Assembly (NCBI RefSeq): GCF_014595995.2
Contig: NZ_CP063989.1
Span: 1,550,001-1,614,000, forward strand
Reading direction: 5' to 3'
DNA length: 64,000 nucleotides
Origin: Actinomyces respiraculi
Lineage (GTDB): Bacteria; Actinomycetota; Actinomycetes; Actinomycetales; Actinomycetaceae
Shown here: positions 20,512 to 36,045 of the stretch, in pieces
Position numbering within the stretch: the stretch's first letter is position 1
Layout of the letters: each line of letters starts with the position of its first letter
Translations under genes and position numbers: made by a program
Notes under the pieces: model-generated
The model's database searches: none
What the model was told of the DNA's origin: nothing
The model's input: only the letters and a program-made list of their open reading frames with translations

Positions 20512-21459
20512 TCACTCCCTGCCGAGGTCCCGGTGCTGGGTGACCACGCTCAGGCCCTGGGAGCGCAGCCTCGCCCCCACCCGTTCGGCCGTGGCCACTG
20601 AACGGTGCTTGCCCCCGGTGCAGCCGACGGCGATGGTGACGTTGGGCTTGAGCTCGTCAACATAGTGCGGCAGTGCCTGGGCGAGCAGGTCGGCGTAACC
20701 GTCGACGAAGGCGGCCGCCCCGTCCTGCCGGAAGACGTACTCCGCGACGGGCGCGTCGCGGCCGGTGAGGTGGCGCAGCTCGGAGACCCAGTAGGGGTTG
20801 GGGATGAAGCGGACGTCGAGCACGTGGTCGGCGTCCATCGGCAGCCCGTACTTGAAGCCGAAGGACATGACCGTCACGTGCAGCGGCAGCTCGGCGTCGT
20901 CGGCCACCACTTCACGCACCCGCCGGGCGAGCTCGTGCACGGACAGGCTGGTGGTGTCGATGACCTCGTCGGCGATGCCCTTGAGTCCCGCCAGGAGCGT
21001 GCGCTCGTGCGCGATGCCGTCGAGGATGGTGCCCGAGCCCTGCAGCGGGTGGGGGCGGCGCGAGGACTCGAAGCGGCGCACGAGGGAGGTGTCGTCGGCG
21101 TCGAGGAAGATGACGCGCACCGTCGTGCCGGTGTCGCGCAGCTCGCCCAGGTAGCGCAGGAAGGAGGAGAAGAAGGCCCGTGAGCGCACATCCACCACGG
21201 CGGCCAGGCGGTGCACGCCGGGGCCGACGGTGGTCATCATGCCCGCCAGGGCGGGCAGCAGCTGGGGCGGCAGGTTGTCGACGACGTACCAGTCGAGGTC
21301 TTCGAGCGCGTTGGCGGCGCGTGAGCGTCCGGCCCCGGACATGCCGGTGATGATGATCATCTCGGGGCGCCCGGCGGGAGGCACCGGAGGCGTGGCCTCG
21401 TCGATGGCGGGGATCTCGATGGGCACCGTGTCCTGGACCGGGTCGCGCTGGACGCTCAT
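20512..21459 (-). CDS. rapZ: RNase adapter RapZ-like P-loop protein
   Basis: The 315-residue protein has IITGMSGAGRSRAANALEDL with WYVVDNLPP, the N-terminal P-loop of RapZ, and C-terminal VAVGCTGGKHRSVA, which binds sugar phosphate in the E. coli protein. The Walker A Lys is replaced by Arg, as is usual in actinobacterial members. E. coli RapZ controls glmS through small RNAs; actinobacteria lack those RNAs, so the role here is open. The ATG at 21459 follows CATGAT by 6 nt without a Shine-Dalgarno sequence, hinting at its own promoter after the GH1 gene. Confidence 0.92.
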   Translation of the reverse strand: MSVQRDPVQDTVPIEIPAIDEATPPVPPAGRPEMIIITGMSGAGRSRAANALEDLDWYVVDNLPPQLLPALAGMMTTVGPGVHRLAAVVDVRSRAFFSSFLRYLGELRDTGTTVRVIFLDADDTSLVRRFESSRRPHPLQGSGTILDGIAHERTLLAGLKGIADEVIDTTSLSVHELARRVREVVADDAELPLHVTVMSFGFKYGLPMDADHVLDVRFIPNPYWVSELRHLTGRDAPVAEYVFRQDGAAAFVDGYADLLAQALPHYVDELKPNVTIAVGCTGGKHRSVATAERVGARLRSQGLSVVTQHRDLGRE

Positions 21460-21608
21460 GGAGCGATCATGGCATGCACCCCGGCGACGTGGGCCCATGA
21501 GCAGCACTCTCGGTCCGCTGGGCACGCCCTGGACGACGAGCGCGACGAGCGCCGCCCCGCTGGGGCTGCCGGTGGACACGGCCCTGCGCGCCCCGGGCGC
21601 AGCCGGGC

Positions 21609-25264
<3,656 letters not shown>

Positions 25265-25271
25265 GAGGTGC

Positions 25272-25277
25272 AGCGTA
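25272..25277 (-). promoter_or_regulatory. -10 element of uvrC (predicted leaderless)
   Basis: TACGCT is separated by 7 nt from the uvrC ATG. The spacer is GCACCTC, with no ribosome-binding site. Confidence 0.5.
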
Positions 25278-25306
25278 TCGGGGTGCCACAGTGGCACCGT
25301 GGGTGG

Positions 25307-25378
25307 TGGGCGATACTGGGTTCGAACCAGTGACCTCTTCCGTGTCAGGGAAGCGCGCTACCGCTGCGCCAATCGCCC
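25307..25378 (-). tRNA. tRNA-Val (anticodon GAC)
   Basis: The 72-nt cloverleaf on the minus strand has acceptor stem GGGCGAT/ATCGCCC with discriminator A, anticodon stem CTTCC/GGAAG and loop CTGACAC. It reads codon GUC. It is first in a tight minus-strand tRNA cluster and is separated by one base from tRNA-Cys. Confidence 0.94.
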
Positions 25379-25379
25379 G

Positions 25380-25450
25380 AGGTGGGTACCGGATTCGAAC
25401 CGGTGTCAACGGCTTTGCAGGCCGGTGCCTAACCTCTCGGCCAACCCACC
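25380..25450 (-). tRNA. tRNA-Cys (anticodon GCA)
   Basis: The 71-nt gene has acceptor stem GGTGGGT/ACCCACC and discriminator U, the expected identity base for cysteine. The anticodon loop is CTGCAAA. The T arm is ACCGG/CCGGT around TTCGAAT. Confidence 0.94.
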
Positions 25451-25492
25451 GCTGAGTGCTGGGGGCTGCTGGGAGAGCTCCCGGCTCCTCAG

Positions 25493-25565
25493 AGCGGATG
25501 ACGGGACTCGAACCCGCGACCCTCACCTTGGCAAGGTGATGCTCTACCAACTGAGCCACATCCGC
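25493..25565 (-). tRNA. tRNA-Gly (anticodon GCC)
   Basis: The 73-nt gene has acceptor stem GCGGATG/CATCCGC (discriminator U), anticodon stem TCACC/GGTGA and loop TTGCCAA. It is the promoter-proximal member of the Gly-Cys-Val cluster. Confidence 0.94.
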
Positions 25566-25716
25566 GTGCTGCCATGAACTGCTCCGAGGAGACGTTCGCG
25601 ACAGATTGAACAGTAGCCCGGCGTCTCAAGGCTGTGCAAATGACATGGCGGTGATCCACCTCACCGGCACCCTGTTTGCTCCGGTGGCCCGCCTGCCGTT
25701 AGCCTGGCCGCGCACC

Positions 25717-25789
25717 GGGCGATTGGCTCAGGGGTTAGAGCGCCTCGTTCACACCGAGGAGGTCACTGGTTCGATTCCAGTATCGCCCA
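25717..25789 (+). tRNA. tRNA-Val (anticodon CAC)
   Basis: The 73-nt gene on the plus strand has acceptor stem GGGCGAT/ATCGCCC, anticodon stem CCTCG/CGAGG and loop TTCACAC, reading codon GUG. Its acceptor and T arms are nearly identical to those of the tRNA-Val(GAC) on the opposite strand about 340 bp away. Confidence 0.94.
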
Positions 25790-25798
25790 CCGGATGCG

Positions 25799-25833
25799 TG
25801 AGGGCCCGGAACCGTGGTGGTTCCGGGCCCTCA
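25799..25833. terminator. Bidirectional terminator between tRNA-Val and the UDP-glucose pyrophosphorylase gene
   Basis: A perfect 15-bp stem (TGAGGGCCCGGAACC and its complement) with a 5-nt loop starts 10 bp after tRNA-Val(CAC). It ends 29 bp from the stop of the convergent gene. TTGCTT follows on the plus strand. Confidence 0.75.
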
Positions 25834-25861
25834 TTGCTTACCGGTACCTGGGGCCGACGCC

Positions 25862-27238
25862 TCACAGGCGCGTGCCGGAGGCGATGACCCCCGGGGCGCC
25901 CTCCTCCCCCACGACGGCGTCACCCGTGGCCACGACGTCGTTCTCGAAGGTCCAGTCACCGGTGACGGTGAGGGTGTGGGCCTCGCGGATCGAGGGCACT
26001 CCCTGGGCGAAGCGGGCCTCGAAGTCCGCGATCCGCTTGTAGTAGCGCTGGTCCAGGCTGACGGTGCAGGCCTCGTCGGGCACCATCTGCAGCAGGCCGT
26101 CCTCGTCGACCTCGTAGACGTCCGAGCGCACGAGCAGCAGGTCGTTGGTGGTCTTGACCGGCAGGAAGCGGCTGCGGGGCACCTCGACCGCGGTCGCGCC
26201 CTCGAAGGCCTCGACGGCTGCCCCCATGGCCGTCTCCATCTGGATGACGGGGGTGGAGGAGGCGTCGGAGGGGTCGACGGTCTTCTCGTTCCTGATGAGC
26301 GGCAGGCCGAGGATGCCTTGGCGCTCAACGAGTGTGTCGCGCAGGACCTGCAGGTCGAACCAGAGGTTGTTGGTGTGGAAGAAGGGGTGGCGGAACTGGT
26401 CGGTGAAGTAGTGCATCTGCTCCGGCGGCGTCTGGGCCGTGTCGCGCAGGATGATGCGGCCGTCACTCTTGCGCACGGCGAGGTGTCCACCCTTGACGTC
26501 GGCCGGGGTGCGTCGGCACATCTCGGGGGCGTAGGGGGCGCCTGAGGCGGCGAACCAGCCGGCGATGTGGGCGGAGGGGGCGGCACCGAGGTTGTCGGAG
26601 TTGGAGGTCATGGCGTAGCGGAAGCCGCGCTCAAGGAGGGCGTCGAGGACCCCGGAGGCGACGAGCGCCGTGTAGATGTCGCCGTGGCCCGGCGGGCACC
26701 ACTCCAGCGACGGCTCCGCCTCCCACGTCACGGGGGTCAGGTCGTCGGCGCGCAGCTTGGGCTCGCGGTTCTGCAGGAAGTCCAGGGGCAGGCCCTCGAC
26801 CTCGATGCCGGGGTGCTGCGCGAGGGCGTTGAGGGTGTCCTGGCGGGTGCGGAAGGAGTTCATGAAGATGAGCGGTAGCTCGACGTCGTAGGTGGCGCGC
26901 GCGGCCATCACTTGGTCGACGAGCAGGTCGAGGAAGGTCTTGCCGTCGCGCACCGGCAGCAGGGACTTGGCCTGGTCCATGCCCATGGAGGTGCCCAGCC
27001 CGCCGTTGAGCTTGATGAGCACCGTGCGTGAGAGCGCCTCGCGCGCCTGCTCCTCGCTGACCTCAACGTCCTCGATGGAGTCGATCTCGGTGAGCGGCTC
27101 GATCGTCTCCTCGGGGATGAGACCGGTCGCGCCCTGCTCGAGGGAGCGGTAGTAGTGGGTGAAGACGCCGATGGCCTGCTCGGCGACGCCGCCGGCACGC
27201 ATCTTGTCCTGGGCAGCAGTGAGTCCGTTCTCGCTCAT
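25862..27238 (-). CDS. UTP-glucose-1-phosphate uridylyltransferase, UDPGP (eukaryotic-type) family
   Basis: This 458-residue enzyme makes UDP-glucose from UTP and glucose-1-phosphate for polysaccharide and glycolipid synthesis. The nucleotide loop is LNGGLGTSMGMDQAKSLLPV (residues about 77-96). FMNSFRT, PPGHGDIY, SNSDNLGA and the C-terminal left-handed helix region identify the UDPGP family, common in eukaryotes and found in bifidobacteria and relatives, rather than the GalU family. TAACCT lies 6 nt before the ATG with no Shine-Dalgarno sequence. It is transcribed alone. Confidence 0.92.
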   Translation of the reverse strand: MSENGLTAAQDKMRAGGVAEQAIGVFTHYYRSLEQGATGLIPEETIEPLTEIDSIEDVEVSEEQAREALSRTVLIKLNGGLGTSMGMDQAKSLLPVRDGKTFLDLLVDQVMAARATYDVELPLIFMNSFRTRQDTLNALAQHPGIEVEGLPLDFLQNREPKLRADDLTPVTWEAEPSLEWCPPGHGDIYTALVASGVLDALLERGFRYAMTSNSDNLGAAPSAHIAGWFAASGAPYAPEMCRRTPADVKGGHLAVRKSDGRIILRDTAQTPPEQMHYFTDQFRHPFFHTNNLWFDLQVLRDTLVERQGILGLPLIRNEKTVDPSDASSTPVIQMETAMGAAVEAFEGATAVEVPRSRFLPVKTTNDLLLVRSDVYEVDEDGLLQMVPDEACTVSLDQRYYKRIADFEARFAQGVPSIREAHTLTVTGDWTFENDVVATGDAVVGEEGAPGVIASGTRL

Positions 27239-27244
27239 GGACGC

Positions 27245-27250
27245 AGGTTA
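27245..27250 (-). promoter_or_regulatory. -10 element of UDP-glucose pyrophosphorylase gene (predicted leaderless)
   Basis: TAACCT plus a 6-nt spacer (GCGTCC) leads directly to the ATG. Confidence 0.5.
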
Positions 27251-27434
27251 TCTCCCTGGCGGCAACGTATGTGACCACGGATTGCCCGGGCCTTGACCAG
27301 ACTCAGTGGCCCCTCCGTGACCCATCAGTGCACCAGTGCATCCGGCGAGTTGTCCACAGGGGACGCACTTCCCCTGGGCGTCAGGCACCTGAGCGCATAG
27401 CCTGGCCCTGCAGACCCCGAACGGAGGCATCCCC

Positions 27435-30047
27435 ATGTCCCTCGACACTGACGCCGACGACCCCAGGGCACGTCGCGAAGAGCGGCCCGTCGATCTCTCT
27501 GAGGTCCTACGCCGCCTCGACGTCTTGGACCGCAAGATCGACTGGATCGCGCGCCGCGTCAGTCCTGGAGAGGCACCTGCGGCTGAGCGGTCGGCGGCGC
27601 CCGTGGCGGCGGCTCCCGCCCGGTCGACGGTGCCTGAACCGGCCACGGCACATCGCTTCGCCCCGCCGACGGCGGCCGCCCCGTCCCAGCCCCGGCCATC
27701 GTCTGCGGACCCCTTCGCCGCGCCGACGGCGACGCCCCGCCCGGCGGCCCCTGTTTCCCCGGCGGCCGACCCCTTCATCAGGCCGACGGCGGCCAGCTCC
27801 TCCCAGCCCCAGCCGATGCCAACGCCCCGGCCGGTCGGCCCGGTGGGAACGGCCAGGCCAGTGGCCCCAGCCAGTCCGGGGTGGTGGAGCCAGGCGCGCT
27901 CGGAGGGCAACATCGGCCGCTACGCGCTGTCCGGCGCCGCCGCGCTGCTCGTGCTGCTCGCCGCCGTCACGCTCATCGCCTACGTGTGGGACTCGATCCC
28001 CGACACGGTCAAGGTCGTCGCCCTGGGGGTCGTGAGCATCAGCCTGGTCGTCGGCGGCACCCTGCTGGGCCGGAGCCGACTGCGTCAGGCGGTTGCCGCG
28101 GCGACGCTGACGGGCACCGGCGGGGCCCTTGGCTTTGTCACAGTCATCGGCGCGGTCCTGCTCGACACCGGCATGGGCTCCCTGGACGCCTTCGGGCTCA
28201 TGTCCCTGTGGGGCGTGGTCCTGCTACTCGTCTCCCGGATGACCGCCCAGGGCTTCACCTCCATCATCTCGGCCCTCGGCGGCCTCGTCACCGTCGGCTT
28301 CTCGGCCAACCAAGTGCGCACCGGTGCGGCAGACGCGGTACAGACCTGGGCGATGGTTGCTCTGCTCATCGTCGTCCTGGCGATCACCTCCGCCGTCCTG
28401 CTGCGCATGCGCGCTGACACCGCCGCCCTCGTACGTCCCGCTTCCCCCGTTGCCCTCGGTGCCATCCTCATGGCGCCGCTGTACGACCTCACCTCCTCCT
28501 ACGCCTTCCTCGTGCTGGTCCTCATGCTGGTGCCGGTGGCGGCGCTGTACGCGGAGACGATCGATGATGCTCTTGTCCCCAACCGGTGGCGGCTTCCCGC
28601 CGGCTTCGGTATTGGCGCCGCGGGTCTCATGTCCTTGGTTGTCGTCGGCCAGCTGCTGGCCGCGCCGTGGCCCCAGTGGCGCTCACAGCACGGTCCCACC
28701 ATCGGTGCCGCCGGCGTCCTCCTGCTGCTGACCGCCCTCACGCTGGTCCTGCTGCTCCTGCGTCCCTCACGTGAGGGCTGGCGGCGACCCTCGGTCATCG
28801 CCCATCTTGTGGTGGTCGCCGTCGTCAGCGGGATGTCCGTGCTCGCCGAGCCGGCACTCAGCCTTCTCGCCGCAGCGGCGATCGTGATCGCGGCCCTGCC
28901 GGCGGTCAGCGAGTCCTTCGCCTTCGCCGTCCTCACCCCGACCGTCATCATGCTCCTGACGGTGGTCCAGCAGTACCGCGTGTCCTCCATCGAGCGCCTG
29001 GGACAACTCATCGCCCTGCTCGTCGCCGTGGCCGCGGCGCCCATGCTCGAGGCGCAGCTGCTCACTGCGCCGGTGCAGGTGCCCGTCATGCCGCCGGCCG
29101 GCTGGGTCCCTCCGACCACCGCGCAGGCTGGTGGGCACACCGAGGCTCCGGACATGCGTGCGGCGGCCCTGGCGCAGCGCCACCGCACGCTCCTGGCCGC
29201 GACCTGGGTCCTGGCCGCTGCCCTCGGCGTAGCACTGCCCGTCATCGTCTCCGGCTGGCTTGAGGGCCAGGAACAGGCCTCGTTCCCGACGCTGCTGGCC
29301 GGAGGTGTGGGCGCCGGCCTCGTGCTCGCCGGCCTGTTCCGGCAGCCAGTCACGCCCCTCGAGCTCATCCGGGGCCAGGCGCTGAGCCGACCCGTTCCCG
29401 CCTCACCGGCGCCGGCACCACTGGCCTGGCTGGGTTTCGCTGCCTCGGGTCTGCTGAGCGTGTCCCAGCTGGCGGTGACGCGCACGACCGGCGTCGTCTG
29501 GGACGGAGCGCACGTCGTCGTGGCGCTCGGCCTGGCGGTGCTCGCCGTGCGGGTCCTGAGCCCCTGGATCCGCCGGACGGCGCCGCTGATAGCCAGCGCC
29601 GTGCTGCTGACCGTCGTCACGTGCGCCAGTGTGCTCACCTTGGCGGACACCGGCATGCAGAGCGTCCTCATGACGGTCACGATCCTGGCGACGGGCTCCG
29701 TGTGCATCGTGCTGGGATTCAAGGCGCGTCTGACGATGCTGCGCCACTACGGTCTTGTGCTCGTGCTCGTGTCCGTGCTCAAGCTGGCGGTACTCGACAT
29801 CGGCGACCAGAGCCCGCTCACGAGGATTCTGGCCCTGCTGACCGCCGGCCTGGTCTGCTTCGGCCTGTCCCTGGCCTACAACAAGGTGGCCAATGACGCC
29901 AGTGACGCCGCCCAGGCCTCACGAGCCAACGGGCCGCAGCCGGGCTCCGGGACCCAGCCGGGTTCCGGGACCCAGGCACCGGTGGCGCCGCCCTCGTATG
30001 GCGTGCCTCCCGAGGGGGCGGGGCGCTGGCAGCCGCCGCAGTCCTGA
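27435..30047 (+). CDS. DUF2339-type large multi-spanning membrane protein
   Basis: The 870-residue protein starts with a short coiled segment (LRRLDVLDRKIDWIARRV), then a Pro/Ala-rich linker of about 120 residues. A membrane domain with roughly twenty or more hydrophobic helices follows, beginning near residue 155, then a Gly/Pro/Gln-rich tail. This layout is that of DUF2339 proteins, whose function is unknown. GGAGG lies 8 nt before the ATG. It is divergent from the pyrophosphorylase gene and converges with uvrA. Alternatives such as a transporter or polymerase cannot be supported. Confidence 0.75.
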   Translation: MSLDTDADDPRARREERPVDLSEVLRRLDVLDRKIDWIARRVSPGEAPAAERSAAPVAAAPARSTVPEPATAHRFAPPTAAAPSQPRPSSADPFAAPTATPRPAAPVSPAADPFIRPTAASSSQPQPMPTPRPVGPVGTARPVAPASPGWWSQARSEGNIGRYALSGAAALLVLLAAVTLIAYVWDSIPDTVKVVALGVVSISLVVGGTLLGRSRLRQAVAAATLTGTGGALGFVTVIGAVLLDTGMGSLDAFGLMSLWGVVLLLVSRMTAQGFTSIISALGGLVTVGFSANQVRTGAADAVQTWAMVALLIVVLAITSAVLLRMRADTAALVRPASPVALGAILMAPLYDLTSSYAFLVLVLMLVPVAALYAETIDDALVPNRWRLPAGFGIGAAGLMSLVVVGQLLAAPWPQWRSQHGPTIGAAGVLLLLTALTLVLLLLRPSREGWRRPSVIAHLVVVAVVSGMSVLAEPALSLLAAAAIVIAALPAVSESFAFAVLTPTVIMLLTVVQQYRVSSIERLGQLIALLVAVAAAPMLEAQLLTAPVQVPVMPPAGWVPPTTAQAGGHTEAPDMRAAALAQRHRTLLAATWVLAAALGVALPVIVSGWLEGQEQASFPTLLAGGVGAGLVLAGLFRQPVTPLELIRGQALSRPVPASPAPAPLAWLGFAASGLLSVSQLAVTRTTGVVWDGAHVVVALGLAVLAVRVLSPWIRRTAPLIASAVLLTVVTCASVLTLADTGMQSVLMTVTILATGSVCIVLGFKARLTMLRHYGLVLVLVSVLKLAVLDIGDQSPLTRILALLTAGLVCFGLSLAYNKVANDASDAAQASRANGPQPGSGTQPGSGTQAPVAPPSYGVPPEGAGRWQPPQS

Positions 30048-30066
30048 GCCCGAATCTGCGGCGGGC

Positions 30067-32913
<2,847 letters not shown>

Positions 32914-32920
32914 GGCGTTC

Positions 32921-32926
32921 AGTCTA
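32921..32926 (-). promoter_or_regulatory. -10 element of uvrA (predicted leaderless)
   Basis: TAGACT lies 7 nt before the uvrA GTG; there is no Shine-Dalgarno sequence. Confidence 0.5.
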
Positions 32927-33044
32927 TGGGGGTTCAGGCGGCTGTGGAACACGTGTTCGATTGGAGTGTGCGAGGCCTTGCCCACGTTCATCACCCCAGG
33001 GTCCGCCCTCCCGGCTCCCCTGCCGTGACGGATGGCATTGGTTC

Positions 33045-33050
33045 TAGGGT
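33045..33050 (+). promoter_or_regulatory. -10 element of the YciI gene (predicted leaderless)
   Basis: TAGGGT plus a 6-nt spacer (GTGACC) leads to the ATG at 33057. Confidence 0.5.
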
Positions 33051-33056
33051 GTGACC

Positions 33057-33341
33057 ATGAGCAAGATCTTCGCCGTCGAGTACCACTACGTCACCGACCG
33101 GGACGAGGCCATGGCCGAGGTCCGTCCCTCCCACCGGGCCTTCAACGCCTCGCTGGCCGAGCAAGACCGTCTGCTGGCGGCCGGCCCCTATGTGGGCTCC
33201 CACGACGCCCTCATCATCGTGCGCGCCGAGGACGAGGCGGGGGCGCTGGCCCTGCTCGAGGAGGACCCCTTCCACCAGGCCGGCTTCATCGCCGAGCGCG
33301 CCGTGCGCGAGTACAACCCGGTTATCGGCATCCTCGCGTAG
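33057..33341 (+). CDS. YciI-family protein
   Basis: The 94-residue protein has the ferredoxin-like YciI fold: [55 protein letters not shown] and EYNPVIG. The conserved His in RPSHR and Asp in EEDPF are present. Family members are small enzymes or accessory proteins of unclear function. It is divergent from uvrA with 143 bp between starts, and the ATG at 33057 is supported by the adjacent -10 element. Confidence 0.85.
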   Translation: MSKIFAVEYHYVTDRDEAMAEVRPSHRAFNASLAEQDRLLAAGPYVGSHDALIIVRAEDEAGALALLEEDPFHQAGFIAERAVREYNPVIGILA

Positions 33342-33365
33342 TCCTCGCGTCAGCCGGGACTGGTC

Positions 33366-36017
33366 TTAGCGCCGGTCTCGGTTCACCCGGTCGCTCAGTG
33401 CGAGCATCCACCGGGCCATCGCCAGTGTCTGGATCCCGGCCACCGCTGCCCCACCGCCGACGGCGATGACGCTCCACGTTCCCCAGGTGGGCCACTGCAG
33501 CAGGAAGAACTCGCGCACCGGCGCGATGAGGACGCCGAGCACCGCCAGGGATCCCATGAGGATGATGAGGCCGAGCCGCCAGCCCAGCAGCGGTCGGGCG
33601 GTGAGCGTGAGCAGCCACAGCCCGGCCACGACGAGCACGAGGGTGGCTGCCGTCGTCACTTGCCCGTCGGGGGCGCCGGCGATGACGAGCCACTGGCGGG
33701 TCAGTAGCGTGGCCGTGCCGGCGACGAGCCCGGCGGGCACCGCCAGGGCGAGCACCCGGCCCAGGAAGCCCGAGCGGTAGCGCTGGGTGTTGGGCGCCAG
33801 GGCCAGGACGAAGGCCGGGATGCCGATGGTGAGCGAGGAGACGATGGTGAGCTGGCGCGGCAGGAAGGGGTAGGAGATCGCCGTGATGGCGACAACCACC
33901 GCGATGAGGCTGGCGTAGACCGTCTTGGCCAGGAACAGGGAGGCGATGCGCTCAGTGTTGGCCATGACGCGCCGGCCCTCGGCGACCACCCCCGGCAGGG
34001 TGGAGAACTCGCCGCTGAGCAGGACCATGCGGGCCACGGCCTTGGTGGCCGGCGCCCCGTTGCCCATCGCGATGCCCAGGTCCGCCTCCTTCAAGGCCAG
34101 GGCGTCGTTGACGCCGTCACCGGTCATAGCGACGGTGCGCTCGCGGTGGTGCAGGGCGCGCACGACGGCCTTCTTCTGCTCGGGCGTCACCCGGCCCAGG
34201 ACCTGCGCCGCGTCGAGGGCCGTCGCCAGGCGCTCGAGGTCGTCGGGGTCGGAGACCTCGGTGGGCAGATCCCGTGCGTCCAGGGCGACGGGGGCCCCGC
34301 CGTCGGGGGCCCGCACACCGGCGCCGCGGGCGACGGCGGCGACGGTGACGGGGTTGTCGCCACTGATGACCTTGACCTCGACGCCCTGCTCGGCGAAGTA
34401 GCCCAGGGTCTGCCCGGCGTCGGGCCGGATCTCCTCGCGCAGCAGGACCAGGCCGGCCGCCTCACGGTCAGCGGGCAGGGCTGCGTCGCCGTCGTCGGCA
34501 GTGCCGAAGGTCTGGGCTGAGCGCGCCAGCGCGACGACGCGCGTGCCCTCGCCGGCCAGATCACGTGAGCGCGCCAGCAGGCCGTGGGGGTCGCCTGCGC
34601 CGTCGAGAACGATCTCGGGGGCGCCGAGCACCCAGGCCTCGCCGTCGAGCACGATGCCGGACCACTTGCGGCGCGAGGAGAAGGCAACCGCCGAGTGGCT
34701 ACGGGGGGCCACCGCCCGCACCCCCTCGACGAGCCGGCCGTCCGTCCCGGAGCCGATGGACCGTCCGCTCAGCCCCTCAAGGACGGCCTCTGCGGTGGCG
34801 TTGGGGTCCGTGGTGCCCGTCAGCGCGAGCAGCGGCTGGCGCAGGGACTCCATCGCCCCCGGGGCCCCATCGGGACCGAGGACGTCGTGCAGCGTGATGC
34901 GGCCCGTGGTGAGCGTGCCGGTCTTGTCCAGGCACAGCGTGTCGACGCGGGCCAGGACCTCAACGGCCGGCAGCTCCTGGACGAGGACCTTCCGACGGGC
35001 GAGCTTGAGGGAGGCCGTGGCGAAGTTGACGCTGGTGAGCAGGACCAGGCCCTGCGGGACCATGCCGACGACGCTGGCGACGCCCGAGACGAGCGCGGTC
35101 CGCCACTGACCGTCGGCCAGCGCGGCCGCCGTGCCGCCGTCGGACAGACGCAGCTGGGACCAGAAGACGAGTAGGCCGACGGGCACGATGACCCAGGAGA
35201 TCCACCGCAGGATGCGGTTCGTGCCGGCCTGCAGCTCGGAGGTCACGAGGCTGTAGCGCCTGGCTTCCGTGGCCAGGCGGTTGGCGTAGGCGTCGGCGCC
35301 CACCGCGGTGGTGCGCACGAGCGCCGTGCCGGCGGTGACGGTGGTGCCCGACAGCACCCGGTCCCCCGGGTCGGGGCGTACCGGGTCCGACTCCCCGGTG
35401 AGGATCGACTCGTCGACCTCAAGGCCGTCCGCCTCCAGGACGAGGGCGTCAGCGGGCACCTGCTCGCCACTGCGCAGGCGCAGGACGTCGTCGAGCACGA
35501 CGTCGGCGGGGTCAATATCGTCCTCGTGCCCGTCGCGGATGGCGTGGGCGACGGGGGCGTCGAGGAGGCTGAGGCGGTCGAGCGCACGCTTGGCCTTGAC
35601 CTCCGCAAGGGTGCCGGTGGCCGTGTTGATGACGAGGACGAAGCCGAAGAGGGCGTCCGCCCAGTGCCCGAAGATGAGGGTGAGGACGAGGGCGACGACG
35701 ATGATCGCGTTGAAGATCGTGAAGACGTTGCCGCGCAGGATCTGGGCGGCCGAGCGGGAGGTGCGCACCCTGAAGGCGTTGGTGCGCCCCTGCCTCACCC
35801 GCGCGGCGACCTCGGCGGCACTCAGGCCCGTCAGGCCGGTGGCGCTGGGCACTCCCGTGGGTTCACCGCGGCACCGAGCGCGCCTGGTGTCACGCCGGGC
35901 GCGCCGGTCCTGGCTCTCGCGGGACATGCGCGCCCCGGTGCGGCTGGCAATGGCGCGCGCACGGCTGCGCCCGGTGCCCTCGACGGGACGCTGCCCGCCC
36001 TCGCTGTCACTCACCAT
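33366..36017 (-). CDS. P-type cation-transporting ATPase (CtpE-like), candidate metal exporter
   Basis: The 883-residue ion pump has an actuator motif (ESILTGESDPVRPDPGD), the phosphorylation site LCLDKTGTLTTGR (Asp at about residue 362), MTGDGVNDALALKEADLGIA in the hinge, and six C-terminal membrane helices. It resembles the CtpE class of P2-type pumps, reported for calcium in mycobacteria. Here it lies 28 bp downstream of terC, behind a manganese riboswitch, so Mn2+ efflux is a reasonable inference. AGGAGG spacing fits the GTG at 36014 slightly better than the ATG at 36017. Confidence 0.88.
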   Translation of the reverse strand: MVSDSEGGQRPVEGTGRSRARAIASRTGARMSRESQDRRARRDTRRARCRGEPTGVPSATGLTGLSAAEVAARVRQGRTNAFRVRTSRSAAQILRGNVFTIFNAIIVVALVLTLIFGHWADALFGFVLVINTATGTLAEVKAKRALDRLSLLDAPVAHAIRDGHEDDIDPADVVLDDVLRLRSGEQVPADALVLEADGLEVDESILTGESDPVRPDPGDRVLSGTTVTAGTALVRTTAVGADAYANRLATEARRYSLVTSELQAGTNRILRWISWVIVPVGLLVFWSQLRLSDGGTAAALADGQWRTALVSGVASVVGMVPQGLVLLTSVNFATASLKLARRKVLVQELPAVEVLARVDTLCLDKTGTLTTGRITLHDVLGPDGAPGAMESLRQPLLALTGTTDPNATAEAVLEGLSGRSIGSGTDGRLVEGVRAVAPRSHSAVAFSSRRKWSGIVLDGEAWVLGAPEIVLDGAGDPHGLLARSRDLAGEGTRVVALARSAQTFGTADDGDAALPADREAAGLVLLREEIRPDAGQTLGYFAEQGVEVKVISGDNPVTVAAVARGAGVRAPDGGAPVALDARDLPTEVSDPDDLERLATALDAAQVLGRVTPEQKKAVVRALHHRERTVAMTGDGVNDALALKEADLGIAMGNGAPATKAVARMVLLSGEFSTLPGVVAEGRRVMANTERIASLFLAKTVYASLIAVVVAITAISYPFLPRQLTIVSSLTIGIPAFVLALAPNTQRYRSGFLGRVLALAVPAGLVAGTATLLTRQWLVIAGAPDGQVTTAATLVLVVAGLWLLTLTARPLLGWRLGLIILMGSLAVLGVLIAPVREFFLLQWPTWGTWSVIAVGGGAAVAGIQTLAMARWMLALSDRVNRDRR

Positions 36018-36045
36018 TCGCCTCCTCGTACTCGACCGGCGCCGT

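Noticed and set aside
27357..27376. Inverted repeat CAGGGGA / TCCCCTG upstream of the DUF2339 gene as an operator
   Set aside because: A 7-bp stem with a 6-nt loop is too common in GC-rich DNA to claim a regulatory site without other evidence.
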